NCBI GenBank assembly: GCA_965213575.1
Contig: CBDBZN010000012.1
Coordinates: forward strand, 26,497 to 90,496
Origin: JAUHXS01 sp965213575
GTDB taxonomy: Bacteria > Bacteroidota > Bacteroidia > Chitinophagales > JAUHXS01
Length of the DNA stretch: 64,000 nucleotides
Reading direction: 5' to 3'
In this document: in pieces, positions 1 to 9,682 of the stretch
Position numbering within the stretch: the stretch's first letter is position 1
Layout: each line of letters opens with the position of its first letter
Made by a program: the position numbers and the translations under genes
Notes under the pieces: model-generated
What the model was told of the DNA's origin: nothing
Seen by the model: the letters and a program-made list of their open reading frames with translations, nothing else
Databases searched by the model: none

Positions 1-928
1 AACACTACTTTAAATTATCTTGCTTTAGGAGATTTAAATGAGGCTAATTTAAATTTTTATGCAGATGAAGTGCTAAAGTTAGGAAATCATTGGCGAATCA
101 ATGCAGGATTGAGATATGATATTTTTGAGTTTGAGTATCAAAATGACTTAGATTCTTTATATGATAGGCAAGCTGTAACAAAAAATATAGTAAGCCCTAA
201 GTTGAATTTTTATTATGTGTTGAATAAAAATGTAGAGCTGTATTTAAAAACCGGTACAGGTTTTCATTCAAACGATAGCCGAGTGGTAGTAGTTCAAAAT
301 GGATTAGGTGCTTTGCCTAAAGCTTATGGAGCAGACTTGGGACTGAATTGGAAACCATTTGGCCGTTTATACCTTAATCCGGCAGTTTGGATTTTGCATT
401 TAGACCAAGAGTTTGTATATGTTGGAGATGCAGGTATAGTGGAACCTTCGGGTAGGACCAGAAGATATGGAGTTGACCTTTCGGCAAGATATCAAATAAT
501 TAATTGGTTATTTCTTGATTTTGATGTGAATTATACTAAAGCGAAATCTATAGATGAAGAAAATGGGGAAGATCATATTCCCTTAGCGCCTACTTTAACA
601 AGTATAGGTGGTATTACTATTCAGCATAAAAGCGGCATAAATGGCAGTTTAAGATATCGTTTTTTAGGTGATCGTTCTGCTAATGAAGATTATAGCATTA
701 CAGCACAAGGATATGTTATTGTTGATGCTACGCTTAACTATACTAAACCAAAGTATGAAATTGGCGTGTCTATACTAAACTTGTTAGACGAAAGAATGGA
801 AAGAAGCTCAATTTGAAACAGAGTCTCGATTAAGAAATGAAGCTGAACCGGTTTCTGAAATACATTTTACACCAGGCACGCCCTTCTTTGCTAAAATAAG
901 TTTTAACGTACAAGTTTTAGATGGCTAA
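1..928 (+). CDS. TonB-dependent receptor, C-terminal part, frameshifted near the 3' end
   Basis: This is the last ~300 residues of an outer-membrane TonB-dependent receptor; the start lies left of the window and frame 1 is open from base 1. Alternating amphipathic strands rich in Tyr/Phe/Asn, and the segment reading SILNLLDE, fit the end of a TonB-receptor beta-barrel. The frame stops at 816, but moving by one base at 791-793 (one A too many) continues as EWKEAQFE...EPVSEIHFTPGTPFFAK. If a second extra T near 903-906 is also removed, the protein ends in ISLTYKF with TAG at about 919-921, a canonical aromatic barrel end; as read with one correction it stops at 928. The substrate cannot be told. 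Single-base insertions of this kind recur in the window, so sequencing error is the likeliest cause. Confidence 0.8.
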
Positions 929-940
929 AAAAGCAATACT

Positions 941-982
941 TATTTCCCTCAGAGTCCTCTGCGAGAGACTCTGAGGGAAATA
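941..982. repeat. Palindromic hairpin A after receptor gene
   Basis: Arms TATTTCCCTCAGAGTC and GACTCTGAGGGAAATA are exact reverse complements (16 bp) around a 10-base centre CTCTGCGAGA. The arms are A/T at the base and G/C inside, so the RNA would fold strongly and could end receptor transcription, although no long U-run follows. It could also be a RAYT/REP-type palindrome. Confidence 0.75.
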
Positions 983-1083
983 ATGAAGCTGAACCGGTTT
1001 CTGAAATACATTTTACACCAGGCACGCCCTTCTTTGCTAAAGTAAGTATAACGTATAAGTTTTAGATGGCTAAAAGCAATACT

Positions 1084-1127
1084 TTATTCCCCTCAGAGTC
1101 TCTCGCAGAGGACTCTGAGGGGGATAA
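1084..1127. repeat. Palindromic hairpin B, inverted orientation of hairpin A
   Basis: Arms CCCCTCAGAGTC (1089-1100) and GACTCTGAGGGG (1111-1122) flank TCTCGCAGAG. The centre is the reverse complement of the centre of hairpin A, so the two elements are the same sequence in opposite orientation although their flanks are direct repeats. It is followed by ATAATTTTTT, so it may act as a terminator on the plus strand. Confidence 0.7.
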
Positions 1128-1167
1128 TTTTTTCAGTACATAACGTTTATTAGGAAAAGCAATATTA

Positions 1168-1978
1168 TTAAGGCAAACTATTTTTAAAATCCTGATAACT
1201 GGATTCAAAAGTTTGGCCAACTTTACCTCCTAGTTCCATCCATTTTTCATGAATGTTTTCTACTCGGTCATCCGGATTCGGATGAGTGCTTAAGAATTCT
1301 GGACCAGAAGCGCTATTTAACCTCTCAAAAAATCCGGCAGCTCCTCTGGCGTCGTATGCAGTTTCATATAGGTAAATCACAGAAAATTCATCTGCTTCAC
1401 TCTCATCTGACCTGCCTAAAAGAAAGATTTAATAAAGAAGCAGTAACGCCTGCTACCAATCCGGGATCTCCACCAAATGCAATTTGAATGAGCGTGCCAA
1501 TGCCATACTGTTTAGTTAATTGATCTGTAGAATGCCTCCTATCGGCATGAGCTATTTCGTGGCCCATTACGCCAGCAAATTCATCTTCTGCTTCTAAAAA
1601 TTTAATTAGGCCTGTATACACATAAATATATCCACCCGGCGTAGCAAACGCATTTAAAGTACTATCATCTTCTATGATCTTTGTTTCCCATTTAAACTCA
1701 TCTTTATACCTTACTTTTCCTGATAATAAAATGCTGTCTCTAATCCTATTAATATGGCCATAGGCTTCCGGGTATTGATTTTCATCTAAAATTGGAAATT
1801 GAGCCGGGTCTGAAGCAATCTGTTGACTTACTTGCAGCCCTAAAGCTTTATCATCTTCTATGCTAAAGAAGTTGATAGAGTTATCTGCCGGAGCATTATC
1901 TTTCTTTTTACATCCGGTGAAAGTAATAGAGAATAATAATACAATAGCTCCTATGAGCGAAAATTTAATTAATTTCAT
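1168..1978 (-). CDS. M48 family metalloprotease, lipoprotein, frameshifted
   Basis: A periplasmic zinc protease of the M48 (BepA/LoiP-like) type. The N-terminus has a lipoprotein signal with the cysteine in TFTGCKKK, and the zinc motif is HEIAH in VMGHEIAHADRRHS. The reading frame breaks at about 1415-1416 where an extra base separates LLNLSF from SDESEADE (the third-ligand region, Glu in ESEADE); removing one G restores a continuous ~270-residue protein ending at 1168. The C-terminal part includes STHPNPDDRVENI, also typical of M48 proteins. It lies 2 bp downstream of sppA on the same strand, so the two are probably cotranscribed envelope quality-control functions. The frameshift is probably a sequence error. 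Confidence 0.85.
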
Positions 1979-1980
1979 AG

Positions 1981-3783
1981 TTAGTTTATTTCTAATTGAA
2001 AGGGTATTCGAGCTTGAATGCCATTATAATTTTTTAATTGAACCGCTATTTTATAATATTTATATTCTGTTCCAATAGCTTGCTCAAGTAAATATTTTTT
2101 AGCGTTAACGCCAAATCCTTCTATAATTTTTTCAAAAGGATCTTTTCTTTTTGGATAAGCTTCCACCTTATATTTTTCTAAGTTGGCCATACGAGAAGCA
2201 ATAGCCAATGCATCTTCTATTCCGCCTAATTTATCTACTAAGCCAATAGTTTGAGCACGAGTTCCCGACCATATTCTACCCTGAGCAATCTCATGGATAT
2301 TTTCTGTGGTTGTATTTCTCCCCTTTGCCACTTTATCTAAAAAAGTGTTATAAATAATTTCTACTTGGTTTTGAACGATCATTTTTTCTTCTTCCGTCAA
2401 TCCTCGAGTGCCCAAAGCTGTATAGCCCAAGTCAGCATGAGGATTAGTTTTTACACCGTCAAAATTAATGCCAAGCTTTTTATTATAAAAACCTTCCGCA
2501 TTCATAACCACACCAAATACACCAATAGAGCCGGTGATAGTATTTGGCTGAGCAACGATAGAGTCAGCCATACAGGAAATATAATAACCACCGGATGCAG
2601 CTAAATCTCCCATAGATACTACTAATGGCTTTTCTTTTTTTGCCAATACTAATTCCCGCCAGATTACATCAGACGCTAAAGCGCTTCCACCCGGTGAATT
2701 TACGCGCAACACAATTACCTTGACATCTTCTTCATCTCTAGCTTCGCGTATGGCTTGAACCATGCTTTCTGATCCTATTTGTCCGTCTTCTCCTTTGCCA
2801 CTTATAATTTCACCCTCAGCATATATAATTGCAATCTTATCTTTGACTCCAAACTCACGATCAGAATCAGCAGTTTTTACGTATTTTTTTAATGCAATAA
2901 ATTCGATTTCCTCTTCGGTGTTGATTCCTAGTTGGGTTTTTATATTAGCAAAAACTTCATCTTCATATGCAGTTGCGTCAATAAGGTGGTGCTTTACCGC
3001 ATCTACAGGCTCTCGTATCAAAAAATATTGAGCAATACTATCAAGCTTAGCGACACTTACGCCTCTGCTGGCTGAAATATTGGTTTTAAAAGTACTATAC
3101 ATATCTCCAAGAAAAACATTTAATTGTTTTTTTGCAGGTTCACTCATATCGTCTCTGGAAAAAATCTCTATGGCACTCTTAAATTTTCCTACTACAAAGA
3201 TTTGAGGTTCTATATCTAACTTTTCCAGCATGCTTTTTAAATATAAACTTTTCATACTAAAACCTTTATATTCCATAAGGCCGTTAGGATTTACAAAAAT
3301 CTTATCAGAAACAGATGCGAGATAATAAGCCGATTGTGTTAGGATCTCACTGTATGTATAAATAAATTTTCCAGAACTTTTAAAATCTAATAAAGCATTT
3401 CTTATTTCTTCAACTGAAGAAGAGCCGGCAGATAATAAAGATAGATCCAAATATATTCCTTTGATATTATCATCTGCTTTGGCTTTTTCAATATTTTTAA
3501 GAATATCATTTAAACCTATTTGAGCTTTTGGTTCGAAGTTGGTGAAGTCAAAATTTTCAAAAGGATTATTGGGCGTTCTTTCCTTGATAGGATAATCAAG
3601 CTTTATATGCAAGACGGAGTTGGCTTTTACATCAACATTCCCGCCCTCCTGTATGTCTGTTAAATTTTCTTTAATGCCTGAGGCAATGCCGGCAATGATT
3701 ACGATAGCAAGAAAAAAACAGATAAAAAAACTTATTACTACTCCTACGATGGTTGCAAAGACGTACTTAAAAAATTGTTTCAT
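1981..3783 (-). CDS. sppA: Signal peptide peptidase SppA, 67K type
   Basis: A 600-residue membrane-bound serine protease of family S49 that degrades released signal peptides. The N-terminus has one strong membrane segment (about residues 8-33). Two S49 repeats follow. The catalytic Lys is in VVGKFKSAIE of the first repeat and the nucleophile Ser in GDLAASGGYYIS of the second; this Lys/Ser split across repeats is the hallmark of the long bacterial SppA form. Length matches the E. coli protein (about 620). It is the first gene of a two-gene minus-strand unit with the M48 lipoprotein. The region upstream to folK (3784-3966) holds divergent promoters. Confidence 0.95.
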   Translation of the reverse strand: MKQFFKYVFATIVGVVISFFICFFLAIVIIAGIASGIKENLTDIQEGGNVDVKANSVLHIKLDYPIKERTPNNPFENFDFTNFEPKAQIGLNDILKNIEKAKADDNIKGIYLDLSLLSAGSSSVEEIRNALLDFKSSGKFIYTYSEILTQSAYYLASVSDKIFVNPNGLMEYKGFSMKSLYLKSMLEKLDIEPQIFVVGKFKSAIEIFSRDDMSEPAKKQLNVFLGDMYSTFKTNISASRGVSVAKLDSIAQYFLIREPVDAVKHHLIDATAYEDEVFANIKTQLGINTEEEIEFIALKKYVKTADSDREFGVKDKIAIIYAEGEIISGKGEDGQIGSESMVQAIREARDEEDVKVIVLRVNSPGGSALASDVIWRELVLAKKEKPLVVSMGDLAASGGYYISCMADSIVAQPNTITGSIGVFGVVMNAEGFYNKKLGINFDGVKTNPHADLGYTALGTRGLTEEEKMIVQNQVEIIYNTFLDKVAKGRNTTTENIHEIAQGRIWSGTRAQTIGLVDKLGGIEDALAIASRMANLEKYKVEAYPKRKDPFEKIIEGFGVNAKKYLLEQAIGTEYKYYKIAVQLKNYNGIQARIPFQLEIN

Positions 3784-3966
3784 TGTATATAAATTGATAG
3801 GTGCAAATAATAGACTCAGTTAATTCAATGCTAAAATTAACTAAATTATTTAACCTAAAATATGATAATAGATGTATTTATTAAGGATTTAACCTTTATT
3901 CTGTAATAGATAATTTATAAAACCGGATAAGGAGAAATTAAATCATTCTAATTACTTTCGTATTAT

Positions 3967-4452
3967 ATGATTGAAAAAAGTGCGTACTTGCTTTTAGGAA
4001 CTAATATGGGTGATACTAAAATGAATTTGAACACTTGTATACAAAAAATACAAAGTTCTATTGGTGAAATAGTTAAGAAGTCATCAATTTATCAAACCAT
4101 GCCTTGGGGAAATACTGATCAACCCGATTATTTAAACCAAGCTGTAGAAGTTAAAACTATTTTAGACCCTATTTCTTTATTAAAGGCAATCAATGATGTT
4201 GAACAGCAAATGGGCCGGACCCGTTTTAAAAAATGGGCTCCAAGATTAATTGATATTGATATATTATTATTTGGTGATTTGGTATTGCAAACTCAAACTT
4301 TAACAATTCCACATCATTATTTACACGAAAGAAGATTTGCCCTACAACCTTTAGCTGAAATTGCTCCCAAATTAATACATCCTTTAAAAAACAAAGCAAT
4401 ACATGAATTATTGGAAAGTTGTGAAGATAGTTTAAGTGTTACAAAAATTTAA
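3967..4452 (+). CDS. folK: 2-amino-4-hydroxy-6-hydroxymethyldihydropteridine pyrophosphokinase
   Basis: HPPK transfers pyrophosphate from ATP to 6-hydroxymethyl-dihydropterin in folate synthesis. The 161-residue length is standard. Family motifs visible are LLGTNMGDTKMNL at the N-terminus, the signature GRTRFKKWAPRLIDIDILLFGD with its Asp-X-Asp magnesium ligands, and PHHYLHERRFALQPLAEIAP. The ATG at 3967 is the first codon of the family fold. It is followed 36 bp later by porX but there is no functional link. Confidence 0.95.
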   Translation: MIEKSAYLLLGTNMGDTKMNLNTCIQKIQSSIGEIVKKSSIYQTMPWGNTDQPDYLNQAVEVKTILDPISLLKAINDVEQQMGRTRFKKWAPRLIDIDILLFGDLVLQTQTLTIPHHYLHERRFALQPLAEIAPKLIHPLKNKAIHELLESCEDSLSVTKI

Positions 4453-4488
4453 TTGATAAATTAGCGTTTGCACGTTATAAACTAATAT

Positions 4489-6036
4489 ATGAGCACAAAA
4501 ATTATTTGGGTAGATGATGAAATCAATCTTTTAAGGTCACATATTCTTTTTTTGGAAGATAAGGGATATGAAGTTGTGCCTATTACAAATGGCCAAGATG
4601 CTATTGAAGCCTGTCAAAAAAATGCTCCTGATGTAGTTTTTTTAGATGAAAACATGCCGGGCTTATCCGGCCTGGAAACGCTCGCAAAAATTAAGTCAGA
4701 TTCTCCCGGCTTGCCGGTAGTGATGATTACTAAGAGTGAGGAAGAAAATATAATGGAAGATGCTATCGGAAGCCAAATAACTGATTATTTGATAAAACCC
4801 GTTAATCCACACCAAATATTACTTACGTTAAAAAAAATAACTGATAATAAGCGGCTCGTCAGAGAAAAAACAGCTTCATCTTACCAACAAGAATTTCAAG
4901 CGATATTTTCATCTATTAACGAAGGCGTTACGTATAAAGATTGGCAAGAAATCTATAAAAAATTGGTTTATTGGGAGCTAGAACTACAAAAATCCAATAC
5001 TACAGGAATGTCTGAAGTATTGACTATGCAGAAAAGTGAAGCAAATACACAATTTTTTAAGTTTATTAATAATAAATATCTTAGCTGGCTGGCTGGAGAA
5101 GAAGAGGCGCCAGTCATGTCCCATAATTTATTTAAAACTTGGATTCAGCCGATCATCACAGACAAGAAACCTACTTTTTTAGTTTTGATTGATAATCTCA
5201 GGTATGACCAGTGGAAAATCATTCAACCGGTAATTAATAATCTATTCAAATTTGAAAGAGAAGATTCTTTCTTCAGCATCCTTCCAACCACTACACAATA
5301 TAGTAGAAACGCAATCTTTGCAGGACTTACTCCTGCTCAGATAGAGAAAAAATATCCTACATATTGGAGAAATGATGCTGATGAAGGCGGAAAAAATAAT
5401 TATGAAGCCGAACTGTTAAAAGAACAGCTTAGCCGGTTACGCCTTTCTATATCACACAGCTATACAAAAGTTACGAATCATCAGTCAGGAAGAGAGTTAG
5501 AACAAAATGCACTCAATTTATTAAACAATAATTTAAATGTAGTGGTATATAATTTTGTAGACATGCTTTCTCATGCAAGAACAGAGATGGAAGTGTTAAA
5601 AGAACTGGCTAGTGATGAAGCAGCTTATCGATCAATTACGGCATCTTGGTTTGAGCATTCTCCATTGCATAATTTTCTAAAGAAATTAGCGGGAAAGGAT
5701 ATTCAATTAGTTATCACTACAGATCATGGCACTGTGAAAGTTAAGCAACCTTCTAAAGTAATTGGAGATAAGAATACAACTACTAACTTAAGGTATAAAG
5801 AAGGTAAAAATTTACAATATGAACCTAAAGATGTTTTAGAAGTTACTGTTCCTGAAAAAGCTGCTTTACCTCGGCCGAATATGAGTTCCAGATACATCTT
5901 TGCAAAAGAAGATAAGTATTTTGTATACCCAAATAATTACAACCATTTTGTAAATTATTTTAAAGATACTTTCCAGCACGGAGGTGTTTCTATGGAAGAA
6001 ATGATTGTTCCTTTTGCTATTTATAATACTAAGTAG
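4489..6036 (+). CDS. porX: PorX-type response regulator with PglZ domain (T9SS regulation)
   Basis: 515 residues: an N-terminal receiver domain (about 1-120) with acidic DDE at 9-11, phosphoacceptor Asp about 53 in FLDENMPG and Lys in YLIKPVNP, then a helical linker and a C-terminal PglZ phosphatase-like domain (about 200-515). Metal-binding segments are visible as LVLIDNLRYDQW and VITTDHGTVKVKQP. This architecture is that of PorX, which in Porphyromonas acts with a histidine kinase and a sigma factor to control T9SS genes, and whose PglZ part has been reported as a phosphodiesterase. No partner kinase is adjacent. The following genes tsaE and ald start 6 bp and then 1 bp downstream, so they form one operon. 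Confidence 0.93.
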   Translation: MSTKIIWVDDEINLLRSHILFLEDKGYEVVPITNGQDAIEACQKNAPDVVFLDENMPGLSGLETLAKIKSDSPGLPVVMITKSEEENIMEDAIGSQITDYLIKPVNPHQILLTLKKITDNKRLVREKTASSYQQEFQAIFSSINEGVTYKDWQEIYKKLVYWELELQKSNTTGMSEVLTMQKSEANTQFFKFINNKYLSWLAGEEEAPVMSHNLFKTWIQPIITDKKPTFLVLIDNLRYDQWKIIQPVINNLFKFEREDSFFSILPTTTQYSRNAIFAGLTPAQIEKKYPTYWRNDADEGGKNNYEAELLKEQLSRLRLSISHSYTKVTNHQSGRELEQNALNLLNNNLNVVVYNFVDMLSHARTEMEVLKELASDEAAYRSITASWFEHSPLHNFLKKLAGKDIQLVITTDHGTVKVKQPSKVIGDKNTTTNLRYKEGKNLQYEPKDVLEVTVPEKAALPRPNMSSRYIFAKEDKYFVYPNNYNHFVNYFKDTFQHGGVSMEEMIVPFAIYNTK

Positions 6037-6042
6037 GGCTGG

Positions 6043-6468
6043 GTGAATAAAGAATATACGTATATCGTGCAACAGGAAGCTAATCTGCCTGCAATAGCTA
6101 AAGAAATTATTGGAGTCTCTGAAGGAAAGAAAATATATGCTTTTTATGGTAGTATGGGAGCGGGAAAGACAACATTGATTAAACAGATTTGTAAACACTT
6201 GCATGTAAAAGATAATATAAGCAGCCCGACTTATGCGATCATAAACGAATACTCAACTGTGGCAAATCCTATTTATCATATGGATCTGTATCGGATAGAA
6301 AAAGAGGAGGAAATTTTGGATTTAGCACTAGAAGAATATTTTACAAATAAAGTTTATTGTTTTATAGAATGGCCTGAAAGAGTAGAATTTTTATTGCCGG
6401 ATTTCAGGGTAAATGTGTATATTGAAGTTGAAAAAGACCAAAGTAGAAAAATAACTGTAAAGATATAA
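6043..6468 (+). CDS. tsaE: tRNA t6A synthesis ATPase TsaE
   Basis: The P-loop protein of the TsaB-TsaD-TsaE complex that forms N6-threonylcarbamoyladenosine at position 37 of ANN-decoding tRNAs. 141 residues, as expected. Walker A is GSMGAGKTTLIKQ (about 37-49), followed by the family segments SSPTYAIINEY, YHMDLYRIE and FIEWPERVEFLLP. The start is a GTG six bases after the porX stop; no upstream ATG fits. It sits between porX and ald in an apparent operon, an arrangement I recall from many Bacteroidota. Confidence 0.93.
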   Translation: MNKEYTYIVQQEANLPAIAKEIIGVSEGKKIYAFYGSMGAGKTTLIKQICKHLHVKDNISSPTYAIINEYSTVANPIYHMDLYRIEKEEEILDLALEEYFTNKVYCFIEWPERVEFLLPDFRVNVYIEVEKDQSRKITVKI

Positions 6469-6469
6469 A

Positions 6470-7687
6470 ATGGCAGAATCGGAATTTTCCAAATTAGCTA
6501 AAAAAGCTACCCTTAATCCTCAGGAAGCTACGTTAGAAATAAAACCTAAAAAAGGTAAGTTATTTATTGGTATACCCGCTGAAAAATCCTTTCAGGATAA
6601 TCGAATAGGGCTTACACCCCAGGCCGTTGCCCTGTTAGTCAATAACGGCCATCATGTGATGATAGAAACAAAAGCCGGGGTGCGTTCCAGCTTTAAAGAT
6701 GCTGATTATAGTGAAGCAGGCGGACAAATAGTAAGTACCGCCGAGGAGGTTTATAAAGCAGATATCTTGATCAAGGTCGCTCCACCCAGTTTGAAAGAAC
6801 TAGATATGTTTCACGCTGAACAAATCATAATTTCCCCCATTCATTTACCTACACTTAATGCCGCATATTTACAGAAATTAATAGATAAAAAAGTGACCGC
6901 TATATCTTTAGAATACATAAAAGATAATGCTAATACATTTCCAATCGTCCGGTCTATGAGTGAAATAGCAGGCAATGCTGCCATTCTTATTGCCGCAGAG
7001 TTGTTGAGTAATAACAGCAAAGGTAAAGGTGTATTGTTGGGAGGTATCTCCGGCGTACCACCGGCAAAAGTCGTCATATTAGGTGCCGGGATGGTTGGTG
7101 AGCATGCTGCAAAAGCTGCTATGGGATTAGGAGCTGAGGTGAGGGTATTTGACGATTCAATTTATAAACTCATGAGGTTGCAAAATTATTTAGGCAATCG
7201 TGTATATACATCAGTCCTTAATCCGGATATTTTGACTAAAGAATTAGAAACGGCAGATGTAGCTATTGGGGCTATTCATTCAGAATCTGGCCGAACGCCA
7301 TGTGTGGTAAGTGAAGAAATGGTTGCTCAAATGAAATCAGGCTCCGTAATAATTGACGTAAGTATTGATCAAGGTGGTGCTTTTGAAACATCAGAAATGA
7401 CCACCCATGATAAACCGGTATTTAAGAAATTTAACGTCATTCATTATTGTGTGCCTAATATTCCTTCTCGAGTGTCCAGAACTGCTTCTCATGCTATAAG
7501 TTCTGTTTTAACACATATTTTATTACATGCTGCACAGCAAGACGGGGGCTTTGACCGGCATTTGCAAAATAATTCATGTACTAGGCATGGTATCTATACT
7601 TATAAAGGTTGCCTTACAAATAAGCATATGAGTGAGCGTTTTGATATGAAATATACCGACCTGGAACTTCTCTTCGCTAGTTTGTAG
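6470..7687 (+). CDS. ald: Alanine dehydrogenase family protein
   Basis: 405 residues, starting 1 bp after tsaE. The N-terminal AlaDh/PNT domain contains IGIPAEKSFQDNRIGLTPQ and KVAPPS. The NAD-binding Rossmann fold is clear at VVILGAGMVGEHAAKAAMGL, followed by a VRVFDD segment. Also visible are YCVPNIPSRVSRTASHAISS, a conserved end region of alanine dehydrogenases. Expected reaction: reversible oxidative deamination of L-alanine to pyruvate and ammonia. The N-terminus is about 30 residues longer than the classic 370-residue enzyme, as is common for the Bacteroidota version. PNT alpha subunit is the alternative but no beta subunit lies nearby. Confidence 0.88.
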   Translation: MAESEFSKLAKKATLNPQEATLEIKPKKGKLFIGIPAEKSFQDNRIGLTPQAVALLVNNGHHVMIETKAGVRSSFKDADYSEAGGQIVSTAEEVYKADILIKVAPPSLKELDMFHAEQIIISPIHLPTLNAAYLQKLIDKKVTAISLEYIKDNANTFPIVRSMSEIAGNAAILIAAELLSNNSKGKGVLLGGISGVPPAKVVILGAGMVGEHAAKAAMGLGAEVRVFDDSIYKLMRLQNYLGNRVYTSVLNPDILTKELETADVAIGAIHSESGRTPCVVSEEMVAQMKSGSVIIDVSIDQGGAFETSEMTTHDKPVFKKFNVIHYCVPNIPSRVSRTASHAISSVLTHILLHAAQQDGGFDRHLQNNSCTRHGIYTYKGCLTNKHMSERFDMKYTDLELLFASL

Positions 7688-7834
7688 TAATACTATTTGT
7701 AGGTAGCTGGTGTGAGATTAACTTTTCGTTAATAAAAGGTTAAATATCAGTAAATACTTACTTGTGTTTGATGCTATAAACAATGGCTTTCTTAATTTTA
7801 TCAAATTGTTATTATCTTAAAACATATATATTAA

Positions 7835-8527
7835 ATGTCTAAAGAAGAAATTAAGATTTTATTAGTAGATGATGAAAAAGATATTCTGGAATTTTTACAA
7901 TTTAATTTAGAAGAAGAAGGTTATATCGTATCTACTGCTACAACCGGGAAAGAAGCCATTAAAGAAGCGAAAGCCACACATCCTGATTTAATATTAATGG
8001 ATGTAATGATGCCCGAAATGGATGGAATTATGGCCTGTAGGGAAATAAGGAATACTCCGGAGTTGAAAGGTACACTTATTGCTTTGTTGACTGCGCGAAG
8101 TGAAGATTATACTCATATTGCAGGACTAGATGCCGGAGCTGATGATTATATTAATAAACCTATTAAACCGAGAGTATTAGTTAGTAGGATTAAAGCTTTA
8201 TTAAGGCGGCCTAATTTTTCAGAAGAACAAAATGCATCAGGTAATATTATTCATGTAGGAAGCCTAAGTATAGATAAAGATCAATATTTAGTTATCAAAG
8301 AGGATAAGGAGATTAATTTAGCTAAAAAGGAATTTGAATTACTGTGCCTACTAGCTTCTAAATCAGGAAGAGTGTTTAGAAGAGATGAGATCATGAATAG
8401 AGTTTGGGGGGAAGACGTTATAGTTGGTGACCGTACCATTGATGTACACATTAGGAAACTTAGAGAAAAAGTAGGAGATGATTATATTAAAACAGTAAAA
8501 GGCATAGGTTACAAATTAGATGTTTGA
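7835..8527 (+). CDS. OmpR/PhoB family response regulator
   Basis: 230 residues: receiver domain (1-125) with DDEKD at 12-16, phosphoacceptor Asp56 in LILMDVMMPEMDG, Thr in LTARSE and Lys in YINKPIKP, then a winged-helix DNA-binding domain (about 135-230) with LAKKEFELLCLLAS and VIVGDRTIDVHIRKLREKVG. The stop overlaps the ATG of the histidine kinase (TGATG), so the pair is translationally coupled. A PhoB-like role is possible but there are no phosphate genes nearby. Confidence 0.93.
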   Translation: MSKEEIKILLVDDEKDILEFLQFNLEEEGYIVSTATTGKEAIKEAKATHPDLILMDVMMPEMDGIMACREIRNTPELKGTLIALLTARSEDYTHIAGLDAGADDYINKPIKPRVLVSRIKALLRRPNFSEEQNASGNIIHVGSLSIDKDQYLVIKEDKEINLAKKEFELLCLLASKSGRVFRRDEIMNRVWGEDVIVGDRTIDVHIRKLREKVGDDYIKTVKGIGYKLDV

Positions 8528-9579
8528 TGAAAAAAAACTCGCTTAGCCAGATAGCAATTAATACTGCACTACTTACTGCCTCTATATCAGTAATAGTTTT
8601 TGCAGTAGCGCTTCCGTTTCTTGCAAAGCAATATTTATATCTCAGCTTGCCTATTATTTTTATTATCATATTAGCTGTTGCTTATTTTTTCTTTTCAAAA
8701 GCTTTGGAAAAACATGTACAGCAAAAAATACATATAATTTATAAAACAATCAGAAATTTAAAGGTAGCGAAAGGAGAAGCTAATTTACACGCCAGGAAGA
8801 TATCTGATAATATATTAGACGATGTCAACCAAGAAGTTATTGATTGGGCCAAAAGTAAAAAAACTGAAATTGATAAATTAAAGGATAGTGAAAAATATAG
8901 AAGAGAATTTTTAGCAAATGTTTCTCACGAGCTAAAGACGCCTATTTTTAATATTGAAGGATATTTACATACTTTAATAGATGGAGGAATTGATAATCCC
9001 AAAATAAATAAAGAATATTTGATCAAGGCAGGGCGAAATGTAGATCGATTATCCAGTATTATTGAAGAGCTGGAGACAATATCTCAACTAGAATCAGGAG
9101 AAGTTAGCTTATTATATGAAACGTTTGATATAAGAGAACTAGCGCTAGAAGTATGTGATGAACAAGAAATGATGGCTGATGCCAATGATATAAAATTTAA
9201 AGTAGAACAAGGTACTAAACCAATCTTAGTAAAAGCAGATAAAAAACAGATCCGTCAAGTAATGTCCAACTTAGTAAGTAATTCTATTAAATATGGTAAA
9301 GAAAATGATTCAGGCATCACAAAAATTAAATTTTTTGATATGGATGATCATATGTTGATTGAAGTGACGGATAATGGAATTGGAATTGCAGAAGAAAGCT
9401 TGCCTAGATTGTTTGAACGTTTTTATAGAGTCGATTCCAGTAGGTCCAGGCTAAAAGGAGGAACAGGCCTAGGATTAGCTATCGTAAAACACATTCTAGA
9501 AGCACATAATGAAACTATTAATGTTAGAAGCACACTGGGAGTAGGAACTACTTTTGGGTTTACGCTTAAAAAGGGTTAA
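8527..9579 (+). CDS. Sensor histidine kinase, partner of the upstream regulator
   Basis: About 350 residues. Two adjacent membrane helices occupy the N-terminus (about 10-65) with almost no periplasmic loop. Next come a short linker, the HisKA domain with the phospho-His in FLANVSHELKTP (about residue 133), and the HATPase domain with N box QVMSNLVSNSIKYG, G1 EVTDNGIGI and G2 GGTGLGLAIVKHIL. There is no PAS or HAMP domain. I take the ATG at 8527 rather than the TTG at 8524 because it overlaps the regulator stop by one base. The lack of a sensory domain resembles short PhoR-like kinases of Bacteroidota. Confidence 0.93.
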   Translation: MKKNSLSQIAINTALLTASISVIVFAVALPFLAKQYLYLSLPIIFIIILAVAYFFFSKALEKHVQQKIHIIYKTIRNLKVAKGEANLHARKISDNILDDVNQEVIDWAKSKKTEIDKLKDSEKYRREFLANVSHELKTPIFNIEGYLHTLIDGGIDNPKINKEYLIKAGRNVDRLSSIIEELETISQLESGEVSLLYETFDIRELALEVCDEQEMMADANDIKFKVEQGTKPILVKADKKQIRQVMSNLVSNSIKYGKENDSGITKIKFFDMDDHMLIEVTDNGIGIAEESLPRLFERFYRVDSSRSRLKGGTGLGLAIVKHILEAHNETINVRSTLGVGTTFGFTLKKG

Positions 9580-9682
9580 TGCGTTCGAAGTTTAGAATTG
9601 GTAATTAGTGACCTGACCATTCTAAATAGCCACATTCGCAAATAGACAGTTTTTTAAATTCTGAATCTCTGGGTGGGGAAAC

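Larger units (their letters stand above)
836..1127. repeat. Tandem duplication (period 146 bp) of receptor 3' end plus hairpin
   Basis: The unit starting at 836 is repeated from 982. The first ~60 bases of each unit are nearly identical and encode NEAEPVSEIHFTPGTPFFAK; the following bases differ by several substitutions and small indels. Each unit ends in a hairpin. The second copy, in one frame, reads straight to VSITYKF and a stop, so both copies descend from the true end of a TonB-receptor gene. The second copy has no start and is a non-coding remnant. Confidence 0.9.
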
